Shown here in pieces: positions 1 through 5,167 of a DNA stretch of 6,231 nucleotides; within the stretch, counting starts at the first letter, position 1; the number at the start of each line of letters is the position of its first letter. The notes below the pieces were generated by a model. The model searched no databases. It was not told the origin of the DNA and was given only the letters and a program-made list of their open reading frames with translations. Origin of the DNA: an uncultured Oscillospiraceae bacterium (GTDB taxonomy: Bacteria > Bacillota > Clostridia > Oscillospirales > Oscillospiraceae); NCBI GenBank assembly GCA_910584045.1, contig CAJTYO010000101.1, forward strand, positions 1-6,231. The letters run 5' to 3'. Position numbers and translations under genes: made by a program.

Positions 1-1
1 G

Positions 2-703
2 GTGGAGGAGTCCATCTGCCGGGTGGCCCAGATGGGCCGCGCCGCCGGAATGCACTTGGTCATCGCCACACAGAGCCCCCGGGCGGATGTGATCACGGGC
101 CTCATGAAGGCCAACATCCCCAGCCGTATCGCCTTCGCCGTGAAGGACGCCATCAACTCCCGGATTATCCTGGACGCTACCGGCGCGGAGAAGCTGGTGG
201 GCCGGGGAGATATGCTCTACGCGCCCATAGGCAGCAGCAAGCCCCTGCGGGTCCAGGGCTGCTACATCACCCCCGAGGAGATTGAGCGGGTGGTCAGCTT
301 CGTCAAGTCCACCGGCGAGGCCCAGTACTCCGACGAGGTCATGCAGAAAATTGAGGAGAATGTGCAGGAGAAGGAGCGGAAGAACGGCTCCGCTGCCCCC
401 GCCGGCGAGCCGGAGGAGGACGAGGGTGCCGACGAGCTGTTGCCCGCAGCGGTGGAGGTTATCCTGGAGACGGGACAGGCCTCGGTATCCATGCTCCAGC
501 GGCGGCTGAAGCTGGGGTATTCCCGGGCGGCAAGGCTGGTGGACCAGATGGAGCAGAAGGGGTATGTGGGGCCCTTCGAGGGTTCCAAGCCCAGGCAGCT
601 GCTCATCACCCGGGCCAAATGGCAGGAAATTCAGATGGGCGGGCCCGCCGGGGCGGCGGGGGAGGCCGTCAACGGGATGGAGGCGCCTTGGGAGGAGGAA
701 TAG
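2..703 (+). CDS. ftsK: DNA translocase FtsK/SpoIIIE, C-terminal part (5' truncated by window edge)
   Basis: This is the C-terminal 233 codons of an ATP-driven, membrane-anchored, septum-located pump that moves chromosomal DNA through the closing division or sporulation septum. The frame is already open at the left edge, and the GTG at base 2 is an internal Val codon of the conserved VEESI stretch, not a start. Visible parts are the end of the RecA-like motor (residues about 1-95), with IATQSP at 21-26, IPSRIAFAV at 39-47 and GAEKLVGRGDML at 61-72. An acidic, low-complexity linker follows (about 105-143), then the gamma winged-helix DNA-reading domain (about 144-204), with LETGQASVSMLQRRL and the EGSKPRQLLIT end. 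A tail of about 29 residues, rich in Gly, Ala and Glu, follows the wing. In most family members the first motif reads TQRP, so Ser at residue 25 is a small departure. The part seen cannot separate FtsK from SpoIIIE. The family call is secure; the Walker motifs and membrane segments lie outside the window. Confidence 0.95.
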   Translation: MEESICRVAQMGRAAGMHLVIATQSPRADVITGLMKANIPSRIAFAVKDAINSRIILDATGAEKLVGRGDMLYAPIGSSKPLRVQGCYITPEEIERVVSFVKSTGEAQYSDEVMQKIEENVQEKERKNGSAAPAGEPEEDEGADELLPAAVEVILETGQASVSMLQRRLKLGYSRAARLVDQMEQKGYVGPFEGSKPRQLLITRAKWQEIQMGGPAGAAGEAVNGMEAPWEEE

Positions 704-881
704 GCCGCCGTGCAGCGTCGGTGGGGCGGATGATTTACTTGACTTTTTTGCTCTGCTTTTTTTGCATACAGCTGTCAAGATGCGCTCTGTGTGGTCTTCT
801 CACTGACCCGCCGCAGCCCGGTCTGGCTACCACGGTGGTCAGAGCTCTCTGTATAAATGGGCGGAAAAGCATAATTTTCCC
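704..881. other. Intergenic region between ftsK and the pfk promoter
   Basis: No credible gene is present. The segment holds two poly-T tracts (744-749 and 757-763) and a 6-bp inverted repeat, CTTGAC at 738-743 and GTCAAG at 774-779, with 30 bases between the arms. A 5-bp GC stem (705-709 with 725-729) lies just after the ftsK stop, but 14 bases separate it from the first T run, so it is not a canonical intrinsic terminator. An AT-rich stretch at about 852-880 precedes the promoter and might act as an UP-like element. Whether ftsK transcription stops here is unclear. Confidence 0.5.
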
Positions 882-910
882 TTGTTCCTCAGAAAAAGTT
901 GCGGTATAAT
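882..910 (+). promoter_or_regulatory. Sigma-A-type promoter of pfk
   Basis: A perfect -10 hexamer TATAAT (905-910) is preceded, with the optimal 17-base spacer, by TTGTTC (882-887), which matches 4 of 6 bases of the TTGACA -35 consensus. AT-rich sequence lies just upstream. The predicted transcript start is near 917-919, giving a leader of about 58-60 bases before the pfk ATG. A vegetative promoter fits a glycolytic gene. The position is read from consensus only. Confidence 0.75.
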
Positions 911-922
911 AGGTGCGCAGAA

Positions 923-967
923 GCGCGCCGCCCTCCGTACGGGGGCGAGCGCCACGAAAAGGAGGGC
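923..967 (+). promoter_or_regulatory. Structured pfk leader with hairpin and anti-Shine-Dalgarno sequence
   Basis: Two mutually exclusive foldings are visible in the leader. In the first, 929-935 pairs with 941-947 (7 bp, one G-U, 5-base loop) and is extended outward by GCGC 923-926 with GCGC 949-952, which leaves the ribosome binding site AAGGAGGG (959-966) free. In the second, GCCCTCC (930-936) pairs perfectly with GGAGGGC (961-967) and buries that site. The site lies 10 bases before the ATG at 977 and supports that start. A role in translational control is inference; in GC-rich DNA such complementarity can arise by chance. Confidence 0.4.
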
Positions 968-976
968 TTGTAAACT

Positions 977-2050
977 ATGAAAAGAATCGGAATGCTGACC
1001 AGCGGCGGGGACTGCCAGGCCCTGAACGCGGCCATGCGCGGCGTTGCAAAAACGCTGTTCAACGAGAACGAGAAAGTCGAGATCTATGGCTTTCAGGACG
1101 GCTATCAGGGGCTGATCTACGGCCGCTTCAAGCTGCTCAGCTATGCCGATTTTACCGGCATTCTCACCAAGGGCGGCACCTTCCTGGGTACCAGCCGCAC
1201 CCCCTTCAAGACCATTCAGGTCCCCGGCGAGGACGGCGTGGACAAGGTGGCCGCCATGAAGCAGACCTACTACAAGCTGCAGCTGGACTGCCTGGTCATT
1301 CTGGGCGGCAACGGCACCCATAAGACCGCCAATCTTCTGCGCCAGGAGGGCCTGAATGTCATCACCCTGCCCAAGACCATTGATAACGACCTGTGGGGAA
1401 CCGATATGACCTTCGGCTTCCAGAGCGCCGTGAACGTGGCCACCGAGGCCATCGACTGCATCCACACCACCGCCGCCTCCCATGGGCGCATCTTTGTGGT
1501 GGAGGTCATGGGGCACAAGGTGGGCTGGCTGACGCTGAACGCGGGCATCGCCGGCGGCGCGGACATCATTCTTATCCCTGAGATTCCCTATGACATCGAC
1601 AAGCTGGCCAGGAAGATTAAAGAGCGCCACGACGGCGGCAGCCGCTTCACCATTCTGGCTGTGGCCGAGGGGGCCATCTCCAAGAAGGACGCGGCTTTGA
1701 GCAAGAAGGAGTATAAGAAAAAGCTTGCCAAATCAACCCATCCCTCCGTCTCCTATGAGATCGCCGATGAGCTGGGTAAGCGCTGCGGCCTGGAGGTCCG
1801 GGTTACCGTGCCCGGCCACACCCAGCGGGGCGGCAGCCCCTGCCCCTACGACCGGGTGTTCGCTTCCCGGCTGGGCAGCGAGGCGGGCAAGCTGATCCTC
1901 AAGGGCGAATACGGATTCATGGTGGGCTACAGAAACCGAGAGATCGTGAAGGTCCCTCTGGAGGACGTGGCCGGCAAACTGAAGATGGTGGACCCCGAGT
2001 CCTCCATCGTCAAGGAGGCGAAGCTGCTGGGCATCAGCTTCGGCGACTGA
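977..2050 (+). CDS. pfkA: 6-phosphofructokinase
   Basis: This cytoplasmic enzyme phosphorylates fructose 6-phosphate to fructose 1,6-bisphosphate, the committed step of glycolysis. The 357 residues show the family landmarks in order: TSGGD (8-12), FLGTSR (69-74), GGNGT (110-114), PKTIDND (132-138, with the catalytic base at Asp136), SHGR (168-171), EVMGH (176-180) and VPGHTQRGG (279-287), where Arg275, His281 and Arg284 are the sugar-phosphate ligands. By alignment to E. coli PfkA, Gly113 sits at position 104 and Lys133 at 124. Gly at 104 favours ATP, while Lys at 124 is typical of the PPi-using and mixed clades, so I infer ATP use but not with certainty. Two departures are Asn112 for the metal-binding Asp103 and His180 for Arg171. 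The protein is longer than the 320-residue classical type, partly because of a Lys-rich insertion at about 236-255. A strong ribosome binding site and the promoter at 882-910 set the start. It appears monocistronic, closed by the terminator at 2081-2113. Confidence 0.96.
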   Translation: MKRIGMLTSGGDCQALNAAMRGVAKTLFNENEKVEIYGFQDGYQGLIYGRFKLLSYADFTGILTKGGTFLGTSRTPFKTIQVPGEDGVDKVAAMKQTYYKLQLDCLVILGGNGTHKTANLLRQEGLNVITLPKTIDNDLWGTDMTFGFQSAVNVATEAIDCIHTTAASHGRIFVVEVMGHKVGWLTLNAGIAGGADIILIPEIPYDIDKLARKIKERHDGGSRFTILAVAEGAISKKDAALSKKEYKKKLAKSTHPSVSYEIADELGKRCGLEVRVTVPGHTQRGGSPCPYDRVFASRLGSEAGKLILKGEYGFMVGYRNREIVKVPLEDVAGKLKMVDPESSIVKEAKLLGISFGD

Positions 2051-2080
2051 TGCTTTATATAGTATAAGAAATGCAATAAA

Positions 2081-2113
2081 AAAGACCGGCGGCTTTTTGG
2101 GCCGCCGGTCTTT
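2081..2113. terminator. Bidirectional intrinsic terminator between convergent pfk and sleC
   Basis: A perfect 13-bp stem (2081-2093 with 2101-2113) encloses a 7-base loop, TTTTTGG. The core pairing is GACCGGCGGC with GCCGCCGGTC. Read on the minus strand, the stem runs into a T-rich tail (TTTTTTATT, from the A run at 2075-2083), the classic form for ending sleC, whose stop lies 20 bases before it. Read on the plus strand it ends with TCTTTG, a shorter T run, but the stem is strong enough to serve pfk, which stops 30 bases upstream. One hairpin therefore probably serves both convergent genes. Confidence 0.92.
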
Positions 2114-2133
2114 GCGTCCGCATGGCCCGCGCG

Positions 2134-3372
2134 TCACGCCAGGCCGGCCACCGCCACGAACACATTGGAAATCTCGTACCAGGTGGCGAAATCCACGCTG
2201 CCGGTCTGGGGCAGGTGGAAAATCTTCTGGAACTCGGTTACCGCCGCCTGGGTGGCCGGACCGTAGATCCCATCCGCCGGAACCTTTGGGATGGCGGGGT
2301 AGTTGTTGGCGATGCGGTTGAGCTGCTCCTGGACGGTGCGCACGTCCTCTCCCTCGCTGCCCGGGGCAAGCACCTGGCCGCCGTAGGACAACGGCACGCC
2401 CTCCACCTTCTCCGCGCTCTTGAGATAGATCTCCGAGCCGTAGTATTTGCGCAGGATGCTCACCGCGTCCCAGCCCTGCTCTCCCAGGGCCTGGGAGCCC
2501 CACTGGCTCAGGCCGCCGCACTGGACCCGCCGCCCGTCGCAGTACTGGGTGAACAGGGGCTGGGCGATGCCCTCCTTGGTGACGTAGGTGGTGAAGAGAT
2601 CGTCCACCACCACGCCGATCTCCTCAAAGATGGTCCGTCCATAGGAGAAGGACTGGTCGAAGGCGGTGGAACTGGTGATGGTGAAGTCATAGCCCTTCCC
2701 CCGGTACCATTCGGTGTATACCCGGTTGAGGGTGAAGGAGAGGATAGCCAGCACGTTGGCCTTGATGGCCTCGGTCTTCCAGGTGGAGTAGATCTCACTG
2801 CAGGCCACGTTCTTTATGTAGTCCTTGAACCGCACCCAGTAGTTGGGGGCGGATGGGTCGTCAGGCCGCCCGGCATGTACCACGATGAACTCCGGGATCA
2901 CCGGCTCCGGCAGCACCACCAGACCCTCCGGCTTGGGCAGGGGTTTGACCTCCTCCTCTGGTTCCCTGGAGGATGGCTCTCCCCACAGAGCGTGGGGAGG
3001 CAGCAGCAGGTTGCGTACGTTGAATCCTCCGGACCGGGCCGGAGAGAGGGCCGAACGCTGGATAGAGCGGCCGGTGGGCAGCACCTCCACGCCGCCGATA
3101 TGCAGAGTCTCCCGCCCCTCGGCGGAGATGGTGACGTTGTAGACGGCGTAGGGCCGCTGGCCCGCCTCCGCCTCGGCCACCGACAGCTCCATGGGCGGCG
3201 CGGGCAGCTCGATAAACGGGGTCTGACCGGAGGCGTCGGTGGAGACTTCCTCCAGGATTTGCCCGTTTTCCGGGTCGCTGACGCGCACGGTGGCGTTGGG
3301 GATGGGGTCGGGAGCCTCTCCCGCCGTGACAAAAATCTGAAGATTGCCTGTGTCAAGATAAGCTGGATTCAT
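2134..3372 (-). CDS. sleC: SleC-like spore cortex-lytic enzyme (SpoIID-like lytic transglycosylase plus peptidoglycan-binding domain)
   Basis: This is probably the zymogen of the enzyme that hydrolyses spore cortex peptidoglycan during germination. The 412 residues fall into three parts. The first (1 to about 150) is a beta-rich, carboxypeptidase-regulatory-like segment ending in a Pro/Glu-rich linker. The second (about 160-315) is a SpoIID-like domain with YIKNVACSEIY at 185-195, where Glu193 aligns with the catalytic Glu of SpoIID, and GLSQWGS at 287-293 followed by the ILRKYYG helix. The third (about 335-400) is a peptidoglycan-binding_1 domain with VRTVQEQLNRI and DGIYGPAT. No signal peptide is seen, as expected for a protein made in the mother cell and packed into the spore. 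Its length is close to that of known SleC proteins, roughly 430 residues. In SleC the N-terminal prosegment is removed by Csp proteases, and the divergent genes beginning at 3608 encode such proteases. The start is set by AAAGGAGGA (3381-3389 on the complement), 8 bases before the ATG. The domain call is strong; orthology to SleC is supported by architecture and neighbours. Confidence 0.82.
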   Translation of the reverse strand: MNPAYLDTGNLQIFVTAGEAPDPIPNATVRVSDPENGQILEEVSTDASGQTPFIELPAPPMELSVAEAEAGQRPYAVYNVTISAEGRETLHIGGVEVLPTGRSIQRSALSPARSGGFNVRNLLLPPHALWGEPSSREPEEEVKPLPKPEGLVVLPEPVIPEFIVVHAGRPDDPSAPNYWVRFKDYIKNVACSEIYSTWKTEAIKANVLAILSFTLNRVYTEWYRGKGYDFTITSSTAFDQSFSYGRTIFEEIGVVVDDLFTTYVTKEGIAQPLFTQYCDGRRVQCGGLSQWGSQALGEQGWDAVSILRKYYGSEIYLKSAEKVEGVPLSYGGQVLAPGSEGEDVRTVQEQLNRIANNYPAIPKVPADGIYGPATQAAVTEFQKIFHLPQTGSVDFATWYEISNVFVAVAGLA

Positions 3373-3397
3373 AACGGCAGTCCTCCTTTCCGTATAC

Positions 3398-3406
3398 TAT
3401 CCTATG
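3398..3406 (-). promoter_or_regulatory. Possible sporulation-type -10 element upstream of sleC
   Basis: Read on the minus strand, this site is CATAGGATA, which fits the CATANNNTA -10 pattern known for sigma-K of spore formers. It lies 25 bases before the sleC ATG. The expected -35 region, about 16-17 bases further upstream, is GC-rich and shows no clear AC motif, so this is only a weak candidate. Late mother-cell expression would suit a cortex-lytic enzyme. Confidence 0.25.
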
Positions 3407-3480
3407 CAGGCGGCGGCCGCGGGCCACAGCGCGGAGGAGTGATACTATTTCTAAATTGGGAGGACAGTGCCGTCACCCGC

Positions 3481-3514
3481 GTCCGCCTGTGGCGGATCAG
3501 GGCGTTAGGCGGGC
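3481..3514. repeat. Nested inverted repeat in the sleC-csp divergent region
   Basis: TCCGCC (3482-3487) and GGCGGA (3491-3496) form a 6-bp stem with a 3-base loop. The left arm can instead pair with a second copy downstream: 3481-3488 with 3507-3514, 8 bp with one G-T pair. The two foldings exclude each other. It sits between the two divergent genes, about 100 bases before the first protease start. No function can be assigned; an operator or leader structure is possible. Confidence 0.35.
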
Positions 3515-3552
3515 AGAAATCCTGGAACAGCAATGGTTTTACTCTCGAGGTT

Positions 3553-3590
3553 AAAGTACTTTTTGATACTTTTTCAAGCAAAAGTATCAA
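3553..3590 (+). repeat. AT-rich stem-loop with tandem TACTTTTT repeats before the first protease gene
   Basis: A perfect 11-bp inverted repeat, TTGATACTTTT (3563-3573) and AAAAGTATCAA (3580-3590), encloses a 6-base loop. TACTTTTT occurs twice, at 3557-3564 and 3567-3574, exactly 10 bases apart, and AAAGTACTTT (3553-3562) is itself a palindrome. The stem ends 6 bases before the GGGAGG ribosome binding site (3597-3602) of the gene at 3608. The AT content contrasts sharply with the surrounding GC-rich DNA. It could be an operator, a leader hairpin or a copy of a dispersed repeat; no T-tract follows, so it is not a terminator. Confidence 0.6.
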
Positions 3591-3607
3591 TCAAACGGGA
3601 GGACGCT

Positions 3608-5164
3608 ATGGAGTACATCATCAAATATACGGGGAATATTCTGTCCCTGGGCTATCCGACGGAGCTGCTGGACGCGCAGTTCGCCATCATGGAGCTGGAG
3701 GCGGCGGATCCCCGGCGGCTGCTGGAGCACCAGGAGGTGAGCTGCTATGAGCCGGCCCGGTATCTCAGCGGGCTGGCGGATCGGAGTATGGAGGCGGCCT
3801 GCATCCCTCCGGTCCAGCGGGAGAGAGGGCTGGGGCTGACGGGGGAGGGGGTGGTCATCGGCTTTGTGGACTCGGGTCTGGACCTGGGGCACCCGGAGTT
3901 TCTGGGGGAGGACGGGAACAGCCGGGTGATTGCCCTGTGGGATATGACGGCGGAGGGCACACCGCCGGAGGGCTTTCTCCATGGGGCGGTCTACACCGGG
4001 GAGGAGATTGCCGCCGGGCTGGTTTCCCCCGCCGGCGGGAGCGGCCACGGCACCGCCGTGGCCGCCATCGCCGCCGGGCGCAGCGGCGTGGCCCCCGGCG
4101 CGTCCATCGCGGCGGTGAAGCTGTCCAGCGCCCGGACCACCGACATCATGCGGGCGGTGAAATTCCTGCTGGATCAGGCGGAGGAGCGGGGAATGCCCTG
4201 CGTGGTGAATCTCAGCTACGGCACCAACTTCGGTTCCCACCAGGGGCAGTCCCTCTTCGAGTCATACATCGACCAGTCCGCCCAGCGGGGGCGGAGCGTC
4301 ATCGTCTGCGCCGCCGGGAACGAGGGCAGCGGAGCCCACCACTTCCGAGGCCGGCTCATGGAGGGGGGGATCGTGGACGCGGAGTTCACCGTCTCCACCC
4401 GTCGGGAGCAGGTCTACCTGTCCCTGTGGAAGAACTTTGCCGACGAGGCGGACCTCGAACTGATCCTGCCCAGCGGGCAGAGCACTGGACTTCTGACGGA
4501 GGGGACCCGGTTTTTCCGGTTCGGCTCCGTCCGGGTGTCGGTGTTCTATGGTGTGCCCACCCACTACAGCGCCTCCCAGGAGGCCGTCTTCCTGCTGGAA
4601 GCCCCCGCCGGGGAGCTGGACGGTCTGTGGAAGCTGCGCTGCTATGGGAAGAGGGTGGCGGACGGGCGGTTTGACATATGGCTGCCCACGGTGGAGGAGG
4701 TCACCGACCGCACAGCCTTCCTCCAGCCGGAGCCGGAGCTGACCATCACCCTCCCCGCCACAGCCCTGTACCCCATATCGGTGGGGGGCTACCGGACGGA
4801 GACGGAGACCATCAGCCCCTTCTCCGGACAGGGGGATCAGGGGTGCTGGGGCCGGGTGATGCTGGATCTTACCGCCCCGGCGGAGGCGGTGCGCTCTGCC
4901 AAGGCCGGGGGCGGATACGATGTGTTCACCGGCACCAGCATGGCCGCACCCTTTGTCTCCGGTTCGGCGGCGCTGATGATGGAGTGGGGCATTGTCCGGG
5001 GCAACGACCTGTTTCTCTACGGCCAGCGGGTGAAGGCTTTTCTGTGCAAGGGGGCCCTGCGCAGTCCGTTTTTGCGTTACCCCAATCCCCAGTGGGGGTA
5101 TGGGCGGCTGAACCTGTGCGGGACCATGAACGAGCTGGTCAACCATTTGGAAAGGGGGCTGTGA
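3608..5164 (+). CDS. Csp-type subtilisin-like germination protease, first copy (S8 family)
   Basis: This is a subtilisin-family serine protease resembling the clostridial CspA/B/C group, which activates pro-SleC in spores. The 518-residue protein has a prodomain-like N-terminus (about 1-70) and a complete triad: Asp88 in GFVDSGLD, His147 in SGHGTAV and Ser444 in TGTSMAAPFVSG. The oxyanion Asn238 lies in CAAGNEG. A long beta-rich insertion (about 245-410) between Asn and Ser corresponds to the jelly-roll domain known from CspB. The C-terminus has the family pattern YPNPQWGYGRLNL (491-503). There is no signal peptide, which fits a protein made inside the sporangium. I chose the ATG at 3608 because GGGAGG ends 5 bases upstream. 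An in-frame ATG at 3533 has no ribosome binding site and would translate the AT-rich repeat. The gene is divergent from sleC and followed after three bases by a paralogue. All key residues are intact, so I infer an active, CspB-like enzyme. Exact Csp subtype is not assigned. Confidence 0.88.
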   Translation: MEYIIKYTGNILSLGYPTELLDAQFAIMELEAADPRRLLEHQEVSCYEPARYLSGLADRSMEAACIPPVQRERGLGLTGEGVVIGFVDSGLDLGHPEFLGEDGNSRVIALWDMTAEGTPPEGFLHGAVYTGEEIAAGLVSPAGGSGHGTAVAAIAAGRSGVAPGASIAAVKLSSARTTDIMRAVKFLLDQAEERGMPCVVNLSYGTNFGSHQGQSLFESYIDQSAQRGRSVIVCAAGNEGSGAHHFRGRLMEGGIVDAEFTVSTRREQVYLSLWKNFADEADLELILPSGQSTGLLTEGTRFFRFGSVRVSVFYGVPTHYSASQEAVFLLEAPAGELDGLWKLRCYGKRVADGRFDIWLPTVEEVTDRTAFLQPEPELTITLPATALYPISVGGYRTETETISPFSGQGDQGCWGRVMLDLTAPAEAVRSAKAGGGYDVFTGTSMAAPFVSGSAALMMEWGIVRGNDLFLYGQRVKAFLCKGALRSPFLRYPNPQWGYGRLNLCGTMNELVNHLERGL

Positions 5165-5167
5165 GGT

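Noticed and set aside
705..763. Intrinsic terminator after ftsK (GC stem 705-729 plus T runs)
   Set aside because: The stem has only 5 bp and a 15-base loop, and 14 bases separate it from the first T run.
739..770. TTGACT at 739-744 as a second -35 box upstream of pfk
   Set aside because: No acceptable -10 hexamer lies 16-18 bases downstream; the T-rich spacer makes the match likely to be chance.
839..1630. A 263-codon minus-strand frame over the pfk promoter and gene
   Set aside because: It is antisense to all the conserved phosphofructokinase motifs in its range and carries no domain.
1733..2521. A minus-strand frame of 262 codons spanning the terminator
   Set aside because: It reads through the strong terminator and overlaps two well-supported genes; composition is Arg/Gly/Pro-rich noise.
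3458..3510. Tiny leader peptide beginning with GTG after GGGAGGA in the divergent region
   Set aside because: The spacing to the GTG is too short, the peptide would be 13 residues with no pattern, and nothing supports translation.
3533..3607. Upstream in-frame ATG adding a 25-residue hydrophobic N-terminus (possible signal peptide) to the first protease
   Set aside because: No ribosome binding site precedes it, the added residues come from the AT-rich repeat, and the ATG at 3608 has GGGAGG at ideal spacing. Csp proteins also normally lack a signal peptide.
2122..3750. A 542-codon open frame on the plus strand across the sleC region and the intergenic gap
   Set aside because: It lies opposite the SleC-like gene, reads as low-complexity Gly/Val/Leu-rich sequence without domains, and runs on into the first protease gene out of frame. 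It is an antisense shadow of GC-rich codons.
4262..5146. A 294-codon minus-strand frame inside the first protease gene
   Set aside because: It shows no recognisable domain, has Pro/Gly/His-rich composition, and is fully covered by a well-supported gene on the other strand.
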